Notes under the pieces: generated by a model
Database searches by the model: none
Told to the model about the DNA's origin: nothing
The model's input: the letters and a program-made list of their open reading frames with translations, nothing else
Position numbers and translations under genes: made by a program
In this document: positions 1 to 7,575 of the stretch, piece by piece
Layout of the letters: every line of letters begins with the position of its first letter
Numbering within the stretch: the stretch's first letter is position 1
Assembly (NCBI GenBank): GCA_002316385.1
Contig: DCDL01000055.1
Coordinates: forward strand, 120,503 to 144,503
Length of the DNA: 24,001 nt
Source: Clostridium sp. UBA1056
GTDB taxonomy: Bacteria; Bacillota; Clostridia; Clostridiales; Clostridiaceae
Direction: 5' to 3'

Positions 1-184
1 TCTATTATTTATTTGATAGTGCCTAACTAAGAAAATAGGTAAATAATATAGATAAGGGGATAATTAAAAATTTAGATGAAAAGCAATTCTCTTAAAATAA
101 ATGCGCTATAAAGATAAAAAAGGTATATAATAAAAGGTAGAGTAAATTTAGAAGAAAAGAATTTAAATTAGGAGAATTACAAGG

Positions 185-3100
185 ATGAATTTTGGTTTAG
201 AGTTGGAAGAAATAAAGGCTATATGTGGAAAGATTGTTTATAATAGAGCCATGGATATGTACCTTAGAAATAAAGTTAGAAGTATGAAAATCAATGAAAA
301 CTCTATAAATACATTATCAATTACGGGCATAGTACAATCAGCCTATGACGTAAATAATTATAGAATTAGTATACTTATTAATAAGAAAAATTTGAAAATG
401 TATCCTAACTGTAGCTGCGATGACTTTAGTAAGTATCATATGTGTAAGCATATAGGGGCTGTACTTATAAAGTTAAAGAAAGAAGGGGTAGAAGGACGAG
501 GTATAAATATTCCTAAGTCTGGTGAAGAAGAACTCCTTGAGACTTATAAAAGTACCTTTAATAAGGAAGTTAGTGGGATTGAAAAGGAACTTTTAAATAT
601 GGAAGTTACTTTAGTAGTAGAAGATGAGAGTTATGGAAGTAAAAGAAAGAACTTTTATATAGAATTAAAGATAGGTACTAATAGATTATATGTGGTAAAA
701 AATGTTCGAGAGCTTATGGAATGTATATATAGAAGTGGTGGAACTATTAATTTTGGAAAAGAGCTTCAATACACAAATACTAAATATATGTTTAAGGATA
801 AAGATAAAAAAATCATTGATATAATAAAGGAAATTTATGATTTAAATAAGGAAGTTATGAATAGGATATATACTAATCATTCTGTATTCTTTAGTGGAAA
901 GAAAGCATTTCTTTCAGAAGCACAACTAAAAAATATTCTAGATATTAAAAATGGTAAGAGCGTTAATTTAGAATATAAAGGACAATTACATAAAGATGTT
1001 ATTGTTTCCTTAAGTAGTATTCCTACTAGTTTCTACATGTTTATGAAGGGAGATAATTTAAATATAGATATGAATGGTGAAATTCCTCAAGTGATTTGTG
1101 AAGATACAGGACTGTATTATTTAAATAATACGTTATATCTTCTATCTGAACAAGAAAAGAGTGATTTTGCTCCACTTCATAAAGCCTTTACTAAGTCAGA
1201 GAGCAATACTATATCCTTTGGAAGAAATAATATTAATGATGTAGCAAATTTCCTTATACCGAAGTTAAAAAATATAAGTCCTATAGTAATTAAGGATGAA
1301 AGTGTAAAAGAGCTTATAAAAGAAAAACCTTTAACAACAGGATTTTATTTAGATAAGGATAGAGATAGAGTTACCTGTGATATGAAATTTAATTATGGAG
1401 ATGAAAGTTTTTATTATAATTTAGAAAATGAAAAGAGAGATATAAAAGAAATAAATCATGATGAACTAGATGAAAGTGAAGCAGAAGTAGCTGAGGCTAA
1501 TATCGATAATATACTTATTAGAGATTTAGTTAGGGAAAGAAAAATGGTAGAAAAGCTTCATGGTCTTGGATTCAAAAATACAGATCAAACTTTTTATATA
1601 GAAAAGGAAGAAGATTTAGTTGAATTTTTAACCTATGGTGTAGAGGAGCTAGTAGAGATAGGAGATGTTTATTATTCTGATAGCTTTAAAGAAATAAAAA
1701 TATTAACACCTAAATCCTTTAGTTCTAGTATTAGATTAAATGATTTGGATCTTTTAGAATTTAATTTTAATATTGAAGGAATTTCTAAGGATGAATTAAA
1801 GGAAACTTTGAAATCTATTAAGCAGAAAAAGAAATACTTTAAATTGAAAAATGGATCTATAATTCCACTTCAAGGTAATGAGATTGAGGACATTTATTCT
1901 GTTATAGATAACTTTGATATATCAATTTCAAAGCTAGCCAGTGGTAGTGTAGAAATACCTAAGTATGCATCCTTATATATAGATGAAAAGATTAATAATG
2001 GAGCCTTAAGCTTTGTATCAAGGAATAAAGGATTTGAAAATCTTATAAATACAATAAAAGATATAAATAGCAATGAGTATAGGGTTCCAGAAGAACAAAG
2101 TAAGGTATTAAGATCTTATCAAGAAATAGGATTCAAATGGTTTAAAACCTTATCAGAATGTGGTTTTGGAGGAATTCTAGGAGATGAGATGGGACTTGGT
2201 AAAACTCTTCAAGCTATAACATTCATAAATTCAGAGAAAGAAGAAGGTAACTTAAAAAATAAAGCTTTAATCGTATGTCCTACTTCTTTGGTGTATAACT
2301 GGGTTATGGAGTTTGAAAAGTTTTCTAATAATTTAAAGGTGGTAGCTATAAGTGGAAGTAAGGGAGAGAGAGAAGCTCTAGTAGAAAATTTAGAAGAATA
2401 TGATGTAATAATTACTTCTTATGCTTTAATAAGAAGAGATTTAGAGTACTATGAGAAGACAAAATTTGATCTTTGTATTATTGATGAAGCTCAATATATA
2501 AAGAATCCTACTTCTTTAAATTCAGAGTCAGTTAAGTCAATACAAGCTAAGAGTAAATTTGCAATGACAGGAACCCCTATAGAGAATTCCCTCACAGAGC
2601 TTTGGTCTATCTTTGATTTTATAATGCCTGGGTACCTTAAAACCCATGGGAAGTTCAATAAAAGTTTTGAGTTACCTATAGTTAGGGAAAAGGATGAGAT
2701 GGCCCTAGATGAATTATTAAAGCTTATAAGACCATTCATTTTACGAAGATTTAAAAAGGATGTAGCCCTTGAATTACCCCAAAAGATAGAGCATAAAATA
2801 ATAGTAGATATGACAGAAGAACAGAAAAAGCTATATTATTCCTATGTAGATGCATACAAGGAAGAGATGGAACAGGAAATAAGTGAAAAAGGCTTTAATA
2901 AAAGTAGAATGAAGATATTATCACTTATTACTAGGCTGAGACAAATTTGTTGTGATCCAGCTTCTTTTATAGAAAATTATAAAGGAGATAGTGGAAAGTA
3001 TCATGCTCTTTATGACATACTAGAGGAAGCATTAGAGAACAATCGTAAGGTGTTATTATTTTCTCAATTTACTACAATTTTAAGTAGTATAAAAGAAAAG

Positions 3101-3508
3101 TTAAATAAGAAGGATATAAACACCATGTATTTAGATGGTTCTGTTCCAGCTAAGGAAAGAATGAACCTAGTTAGAGAGTTTAATGAGGGAGAACCATCAG
3201 TATTTCTAATTTCTTTAAAAGCAGGGGGAACAGGACTTAATCTTACCTCAGCAGATATGGTAATACACTTTGATCCATGGTGGAATCCAGCAGTGGAAGA
3301 CCAAGCTGTAGATAGAGCACATAGAATTGGTCAAAAAAATACGGTAGAAGTAATAAAGCTCATAGCTAGGGGCACAATAGAAGAAAAAATCTATAGCATT
3401 CAAGAAAAGAAAAAAGAAATTATAGAAAAAGTTTTAGATGGAGAAGAACATACAGACTTAACTTTATCCTCCATGAGTGAAAAAGAATTAGCAGAATTAT
3501 TTTCATAG
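185..3508 (+). CDS. SWIM zinc-finger SNF2-family DEAD/DEAH helicase
   Basis: This is a large SNF2-type DNA-dependent ATPase of 1107 aa, expected to translocate on or remodel protein-DNA complexes in the cytoplasm. The N-terminus has a SWIM zinc finger (C76-x-C78 ... C87-x-H89). The middle, about residues 130-640, resembles the poorly conserved bacterial SNF2-associated region. The C-terminal helicase core shows the Walker A segment DEMGLGKT (667-674), the DEAQ box (767-770) and motif VI QAVDRAHRIGQ (1040-1050) with both arginine fingers. The start follows AGGAG about 10 nt upstream. The length fits the SWIM-SNF2 family of Clostridia and Bacilli, so the gene looks intact. It appears monocistronic, because the next gene has its own promoter. 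The family is certain; the cellular role is not known. Confidence 0.95.
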   Translation: MNFGLELEEIKAICGKIVYNRAMDMYLRNKVRSMKINENSINTLSITGIVQSAYDVNNYRISILINKKNLKMYPNCSCDDFSKYHMCKHIGAVLIKLKKEGVEGRGINIPKSGEEELLETYKSTFNKEVSGIEKELLNMEVTLVVEDESYGSKRKNFYIELKIGTNRLYVVKNVRELMECIYRSGGTINFGKELQYTNTKYMFKDKDKKIIDIIKEIYDLNKEVMNRIYTNHSVFFSGKKAFLSEAQLKNILDIKNGKSVNLEYKGQLHKDVIVSLSSIPTSFYMFMKGDNLNIDMNGEIPQVICEDTGLYYLNNTLYLLSEQEKSDFAPLHKAFTKSESNTISFGRNNINDVANFLIPKLKNISPIVIKDESVKELIKEKPLTTGFYLDKDRDRVTCDMKFNYGDESFYYNLENEKRDIKEINHDELDESEAEVAEANIDNILIRDLVRERKMVEKLHGLGFKNTDQTFYIEKEEDLVEFLTYGVEELVEIGDVYYSDSFKEIKILTPKSFSSSIRLNDLDLLEFNFNIEGISKDELKETLKSIKQKKKYFKLKNGSIIPLQGNEIEDIYSVIDNFDISISKLASGSVEIPKYASLYIDEKINNGALSFVSRNKGFENLINTIKDINSNEYRVPEEQSKVLRSYQEIGFKWFKTLSECGFGGILGDEMGLGKTLQAITFINSEKEEGNLKNKALIVCPTSLVYNWVMEFEKFSNNLKVVAISGSKGEREALVENLEEYDVIITSYALIRRDLEYYEKTKFDLCIIDEAQYIKNPTSLNSESVKSIQAKSKFAMTGTPIENSLTELWSIFDFIMPGYLKTHGKFNKSFELPIVREKDEMALDELLKLIRPFILRRFKKDVALELPQKIEHKIIVDMTEEQKKLYYSYVDAYKEEMEQEISEKGFNKSRMKILSLITRLRQICCDPASFIENYKGDSGKYHALYDILEEALENNRKVLLFSQFTTILSSIKEKLNKKDINTMYLDGSVPAKERMNLVREFNEGEPSVFLISLKAGGTGLNLTSADMVIHFDPWWNPAVEDQAVDRAHRIGQKNTVEVIKLIARGTIEEKIYSIQEKKKEIIEKVLDGEEHTDLTLSSMSEKELAELFS

Positions 3509-3559
3509 TAAAGATATTTTATTTAGATAATGAAATTTTTAGCATATCGAAATAAATGT

Positions 3560-3588
3560 TTGAAAAAATAAATTACGTAACGTATAAT
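3560..3588 (+). promoter_or_regulatory. SigA-type promoter of the MATE gene
   Basis: TTGAAA (3560-3565) is separated by 17 bp from a perfect TATAAT (3583-3588). Transcription would start near 3595, leaving a leader of about 190 nt before the MATE start codon. The spacer contains the palindrome TTACGTAA. Confidence 0.65.
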
Positions 3589-3635
3589 TATATTATGAGA
3601 CAAGATGTTCAAATAAAAACTACTTAAAATTTCAA

Positions 3636-3742
3636 ACATACATGAGGTTATTAAGGTTAAGATGAATGTTAACCTAAATTATCTATTATGAAATAAATAG
3701 TTTAGTATGTGTTTTGCAAGGTTACGAGTTTTCTAACCTTGC
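3636..3742 (+). promoter_or_regulatory. structured leader with repeated AGGTTA/TAACCT motifs upstream of the MATE gene
   Basis: Two perfect dyads lie in the leader: AGGTTAA/TTAACCT (3654-3660 and 3669-3675, 8-nt loop) and GCAAGGTTA/TAACCTTGC (3716-3724 and 3734-3742, 9-nt loop). A further AGGTTA sits at 3645-3650, 9 bp ahead of the next copy. ACATAC (3636-3641) can pair with GTATGT (3705-3710), enclosing the first hairpin and a CTATT/AATAG hairpin as a three-way junction. It could be a cis-acting RNA sensing an exporter substrate, or tandem DNA operators. No known riboswitch consensus was recognised. Confidence 0.4.
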
Positions 3743-3784
3743 ATTAATATGTAAAAAAATTTCAAATTAGAAGGGAGATACTAC

Positions 3785-5185
3785 ATGGGTAGACAAAATT
3801 CACTAGGTGAAGAAAAAATCACAAAATTATTACTTAAATTTTCTATACCAGCTATTATCGGCATGCTAGTTAATGCATTATATAATATTATTGACAGAGT
3901 GTTTATAGGGCATATTCCAGAGATTGGTAACCTAGCAATTACAGGTGTAGGAGTAACTATGCCAATATCAACTATTATATTAGGTTTTGGTATGTTAGTT
4001 GGAATAGGTACAGCAACAACAATATCTATAAGATTAGGACAAGATAAGAAGGAAGAAGCAGAGAAGATTTTAGGAAATGCTTTTACTTTAATTGTAATTA
4101 TTAGTTTAGCTATAACAGCTATAGGTTTAATCTGGGGAAAAGATATACTAAGGATGTTTGGAGCTAGTTCAAATACACTAGTATATGCAGAAGAATATAT
4201 GCAGATTATATTTATAGGTACTATATTTAACATGTTAAGCTTTGGACTAAACCACACTATAAGAGCTAGTGGAAGTCCTAATATAGCTATGGCATCTATG
4301 CTTATAGGAGCATTTACTAATATAATCCTTGATCCAATATTTATATTTACATTGGGAATGGGAGTTAAAGGGGGAGCTATAGCTACAGTAATAGCTCAGA
4401 TTGCTTCAGCCATATGGGGTTTAAGCTTCTTCTTAAGAGGAAACGCTAATTTAAAAGTTAAAGCTAAAAACTTTAAGTTAGAGAAAAAGCTAGTACTAGC
4501 TATATTTGCTATAGGTATGTCACCATTTAGCATGCAAATAGCAGCAAGTGCAGTTCAAGTAATATCTAATAAATCTTTAATGGCCTATGGTGGAGACTTA
4601 GCCATAGGAGCTATGACTATAATAAATAGTGTATCAACTATATTCTTGATGCCTATATTTGGACTAAATCAAGGAATGCAACCTATAGTTGGATATAACT
4701 ATGGCGCTAAAAAGTATGATAGAGTTAAGGAAGCTATAAAGTATCCTCAAATAGCGGCTCTCATTATTGCTACCATAGGATTTTTAATGATAGAACTTAT
4801 TCCAGGAGTTTTAGTAAAGTCATTTAACTCAGACCCAGAGCTGCTTTCAATAACAAAGCATGGAATGAGAATTTTCCTTTGTATGGTTATTTTAGTAGGA
4901 CCACAAATTATAAGAACTAATTACTTCTCTTGCATAGGAAAGGCTAAGAAATCTATGTTCTTAAGCTTGTTAAGACAAGTAATACTTTTAATACCATTCC
5001 TTATAATTCTTCCAATGATACCTCTTCCAAATGGAGAAACTCTTGGATTAACAGGAGTATGGATGGCAGGACCAACCAGTGACTTCATATCTTTTATAAT
5101 AACTAATTTTATGTTTAAGCATGAAATTAAGAAATTAGACAATCCTGACATAGAAGATGGAGAAGTTATGGGTGAAGCTATTTAA
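3785..5185 (+). CDS. MATE family multidrug efflux transporter
   Basis: This is a 466-aa polytopic inner-membrane protein of the MATE (NorM/DinF-like) family, which exports drugs or metabolites in exchange for Na+ or H+. The N-terminal segment, with KITKLLLKFSIPAIIGMLVN then IIDRVFIGHI, is the family hallmark. The second half repeats the first-half fold (LNQGMQPIVGYNYGAKKYDRV, about residues 297-317), as expected for the two six-helix bundles. Length matches the usual 440-470 aa. The start is set by AGGGAG (3772-3777), 7 nt upstream. The gene is a single unit between its own promoter and a strong terminator. Regulation probably acts through the structured leader. The substrate cannot be predicted. 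Confidence 0.93.
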   Translation: MGRQNSLGEEKITKLLLKFSIPAIIGMLVNALYNIIDRVFIGHIPEIGNLAITGVGVTMPISTIILGFGMLVGIGTATTISIRLGQDKKEEAEKILGNAFTLIVIISLAITAIGLIWGKDILRMFGASSNTLVYAEEYMQIIFIGTIFNMLSFGLNHTIRASGSPNIAMASMLIGAFTNIILDPIFIFTLGMGVKGGAIATVIAQIASAIWGLSFFLRGNANLKVKAKNFKLEKKLVLAIFAIGMSPFSMQIAASAVQVISNKSLMAYGGDLAIGAMTIINSVSTIFLMPIFGLNQGMQPIVGYNYGAKKYDRVKEAIKYPQIAALIIATIGFLMIELIPGVLVKSFNSDPELLSITKHGMRIFLCMVILVGPQIIRTNYFSCIGKAKKSMFLSLLRQVILLIPFLIILPMIPLPNGETLGLTGVWMAGPTSDFISFIITNFMFKHEIKKLDNPDIEDGEVMGEAI

Positions 5186-5203
5186 AATAATTGAATATAA
5201 AGC

Positions 5204-5238
5204 AAAAAGGCTGTATCTTAGATACGGCCTTTTTCATA
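5204..5238. terminator. bidirectional Rho-independent terminator
   Basis: The arms AAAAAGGCTGTATC (5204-5217) and GATACGGCCTTTTT (5221-5234) pair along their full length with one G-T wobble and a 3-nt loop. There are T-runs on both strands, so it serves both the MATE gene and the convergent dehydrogenase gene. Confidence 0.9.
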
Positions 5239-5251
5239 TATAAATATCTTT

Positions 5252-6028
5252 TTAAACTATGGCAAATCCACCATCAACAAGGATATGTTGAGAAGTTACA
5301 TAGCTAGATGCATCTGATGAAAGATAGATAATTGTTCCGTTAAGCTCTCCTTTTTTACCAGGTCTTCCAGCTGGGGAAATAGTATTATAAGCTCTAAGGA
5401 AAGGCTCATGTTTAAATAGAGTATTTTCAGTCATTTCAGATTCGAAAAGACCAGGTCCTATAGAGTTAACTGTAATGTTATCCTGCATATAACTTGCAGC
5501 CATACCCATAGTTAGTCCTCTTACAGCTGCTTTAGAAGCATTGTAGGAGTGACGGAAAAGAGAAGGATCTTTATCTGCAAGAACTGCATTTATAGAAGCA
5601 ATGTTAATAATTTTACCGTATTTTATTTCTTTCATATGAGGAACTACATATTTACTCATTAGGAAAATACCTTTAACGTTAATATCCATAACTTTATCCC
5701 AAGCTTCCACAGAAATGTTTTCAACAGAACCTCCAGTTGCAACACCTGCATTGTTAAGAAGAATATCAATTTGTCCAAAGTGACTCATAACTTCCTCTAC
5801 TGCCGATTTAATACTTTGTTCATCAGAAACGTCACATTGAACTGCTAGAGCTTTTCCACCCTTGTCTTCAATTTCTTTAACTACATGATCAAGCTTATCT
5901 TTTCTTCTTGCAAGTAGTGCAACGCTAGCTCCATATTCAGCATAAGCTCTAGCTGCATCAGCACCTAGTCCACTAGAAGCACCTGTAACAATGGCAACTT
6001 TACCTGTAAGATCAAATAAATTATTCAT
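5252..6028 (-). CDS. SDR family NAD(P)-dependent oxidoreductase
   Basis: This is a 258-aa classical short-chain dehydrogenase/reductase, a soluble tetrameric enzyme type. The Rossmann motif is TGASSGLG (15-22), C65-D66-V follows strand 4, NNAG is at 92-95, the catalytic Ser is in INIAS (S145), and Y162-x3-K166 completes the tetrad. R41-R42 after the second beta strand suggests a preference for NADPH. The C-terminus (SSDASSYVTSQHILVDGGFA) is typical of the gluconate 5-dehydrogenase or glucose 1-dehydrogenase-like branch, but the substrate is not determined. AAAGGAT about 10 nt upstream sets the start. It is transcribed alone, convergent with the MATE gene and sharing its terminator. Confidence 0.92.
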   Translation of the reverse strand: MNNLFDLTGKVAIVTGASSGLGADAARAYAEYGASVALLARRKDKLDHVVKEIEDKGGKALAVQCDVSDEQSIKSAVEEVMSHFGQIDILLNNAGVATGGSVENISVEAWDKVMDINVKGIFLMSKYVVPHMKEIKYGKIINIASINAVLADKDPSLFRHSYNASKAAVRGLTMGMAASYMQDNITVNSIGPGLFESEMTENTLFKHEPFLRAYNTISPAGRPGKKGELNGTIIYLSSDASSYVTSQHILVDGGFAIV

Positions 6029-6398
6029 AACATCAAATCCTTTCTAAAATATATTTTATATAAATTATTAATAAATAAAAATTATCAAAGAATATTACTT
6101 ATTAATTATATCTTAGCATAGTTATAATATATTGTAAATTAATTAATTATTTAACAAATTAATTCATAACTAGTATTTTGAATCAAAATATAATTTATGA
6201 TTCATGTTTATATAGTATGGCTGATTTTTATATAAGTTAAACTGAATTTTTACATAAGACTAGGGTAATTAAAAAAATATTATAGAACATAAAAGTTCTT
6301 AACCAACTTTCAATAGAATTATAGACTCTATATACAAAATATTCTATAATTTTAATATAATATCAAATAAGGGGAGTGAAATTTTAGGGGGAATGGGA
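6029..6398. promoter_or_regulatory. AT-rich divergent intergenic region with a candidate promoter for the GNAT gene
   Basis: No gene was seen in these 370 bases. A plausible plus-strand promoter is TAGACT (6322-6327), 17 bp, then TATAAT (6345-6350), about 45 nt ahead of the acetyltransferase ribosome-binding site. AATTATAG/CTATAATT (6317-6324 and 6344-6351) forms an inverted repeat around it. A small dyad, AGAAC-N6-GTTCT, lies at 6284-6299. The minus-strand promoter for the dehydrogenase could not be placed with confidence. Confidence 0.4.
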
Positions 6399-6857
6399 AT
6401 GATAAATATTCGTAGAGCTAAAGTAGAAGATGCTAATATTTTAACTAGCATTGCTATAAACTCAGAAGCATATTGGGGCTATGATGAAGACTATATGGAA
6501 AGTTTTAAGAATACCTATAGAGTAAGTGAAAACTATATAAGTAATTATCCTACTTTTTTAATAGAAGATGATGAAGAGATAGTGGGGTTTTATGGAATTT
6601 TAATGAATGAAGGGGAAACAGAGCTCGAATATTTTTTTATTGATTCTAAGCATATTGGAAAAGGTTATGGAAAACTATTATGGAGTCATGTAATCGAAAC
6701 TGCTAAAAGTCTTGATATTAAGAAGTTTGAAATAGTAACAAGTCCAGAGGCCATAGGGTTTTATACAAAATTGGGAGCTATAAAAATAGGAGAAGTAGAA
6801 TCATTAGTAAAGGTAGGACGTAAAATTCCAAGATTGATTTATCGTATAGATGAATAG
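6399..6857 (+). CDS. GNAT family N-acetyltransferase
   Basis: A GCN5-related acetyltransferase of 152 aa from the start chosen here, expected to move an acetyl group from acetyl-CoA to an amine. The N-terminus INIRRAKVEDANILTSIAI is the usual strand-helix opening. The acetyl-CoA loop is seen in IDSKHIGKGYGKLLWSHVIETA, with the Q/R-x-x-G-x-G/A motif as H-I-G-K-G-Y-G-K, followed by SPEAIGFYTKLGA near the C-terminus. An earlier ATG at 6393 lies only 1 nt after the AGGGGG ribosome-binding site (6386-6391), so the ATG at 6399 with 7-nt spacing is preferred. The substrate is unknown. The lipoprotein gene follows after about 90 nt and could share the transcript. Confidence 0.88.
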   Translation: MINIRRAKVEDANILTSIAINSEAYWGYDEDYMESFKNTYRVSENYISNYPTFLIEDDEEIVGFYGILMNEGETELEYFFIDSKHIGKGYGKLLWSHVIETAKSLDIKKFEIVTSPEAIGFYTKLGAIKIGEVESLVKVGRKIPRLIYRIDE

Positions 6858-6948
6858 TTGTTTATATTAAAATAGATGATAAATGTTTCATAAAGAAATT
6901 GCATTTAATATTTTAAAGCAATTAAGATTATTATCAGGAGGGATAGAA

Positions 6949-7428
6949 TTGAAATTGAGAAATAAAGTTCTTTTAGGGCTGTGTTTATTATTTTTATTAG
7001 GCACTTTAAGTGGGTGTAATGCAGATTCAGAAAAAGATGACATGTATAGTGATAATAATAAAATATCACCAGATGTTGATAGCTATAGTTATGTAAGAAG
7101 AAGTGAGTCAAGCTCTAAAAATCATATTAATGTTAAGTATGGGAAGTTTTCTGGTACAGATACTATTTGGATTATAGAGTCTAATGGGGGTAGTGAAATT
7201 ACCTTTAATTATGATTCTAAAGTTGATAGTGGAGATTTCAAAGGTGTTTTAATCACTCCAGAAAAGCAAGTAGAAACTGTATTAGAAGGAGTTGGTAAAG
7301 GAGAAAAAACAATAAAACTATCAGAAGGAGAGTATAGATTTAAGTTTGTAGGTAAGAAGGCTAAAGGGAAAATTGATATTTCAATTGAAGAAGATGATGA
7401 TGCTAAAATAACAAAAATGGACGATTAA
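6949..7428 (+). CDS. small surface lipoprotein of unknown function (TTG start)
   Basis: A 159-aa predicted lipoprotein. Translation most likely starts at TTG 6949, preceded by AGGAGGG (6936-6942) with 6-nt spacing. The longer open frame from the ATG at 6883 has no ribosome-binding site and would bury the signal peptide. From the TTG the protein begins MKLRNKV, then a hydrophobic core and a lipobox LSGC, so the mature protein would be lipid-anchored at Cys24. The following linker is acidic and serine-rich. The rest (about residues 65-150) looks like a beta-rich domain with alternating hydrophobics, ending in an acidic tail (EEDDDAK). No family was recognised and no function is assigned. It sits between an acetyltransferase and the oleate hydratase. 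Confidence 0.8.
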   Translation: MKLRNKVLLGLCLLFLLGTLSGCNADSEKDDMYSDNNKISPDVDSYSYVRRSESSSKNHINVKYGKFSGTDTIWIIESNGGSEITFNYDSKVDSGDFKGVLITPEKQVETVLEGVGKGEKTIKLSEGEYRFKFVGKKAKGKIDISIEEDDDAKITKMDD

Positions 7429-7575
7429 TATGGTATGTATAATGTAAGTATTGATTATTCAAACTTATACACTTTTAGGCAAACCGACAAATCTGCATAA
7501 ATACGCTTTAATTGTATTAAACTATAATAATAAATCTTTACTAATTAATTTAACTAGAAAGTTGAGGTAATTATT

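Noticed and set aside
3..48. Inverted repeat TATTATTTA/TAAATAATA at the left edge
   Set aside because: All pairs are A-T with a long, bulged loop and no T-run in register; expected by chance in such AT-rich DNA.
3636..3710. Purine riboswitch because of the three-way junction
   Set aside because: The conserved junction and kissing-loop sequences of that class are absent.
3645..3742. Guanidine-II (mini-ykkC) riboswitch upstream of the MATE gene
   Set aside because: That class needs two hairpins with ACGR tetraloops. Here the loops are 8 and 9 nt and only one has an ACGA string, placed partly in the stem.
3781..4257. Long minus-strand frame opposite the MATE gene
   Set aside because: It lies fully inside the MATE coding region, has no ribosome-binding site, and its composition is the mirror of membrane codons.
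6284..6299. GAAC...GTTC as a LexA (DinR) box
   Set aside because: The Bacillus/Clostridium LexA box has a 4-bp centre (GAAC-N4-GTTC); here the centre is 6 bp, and the gene is not an SOS gene.
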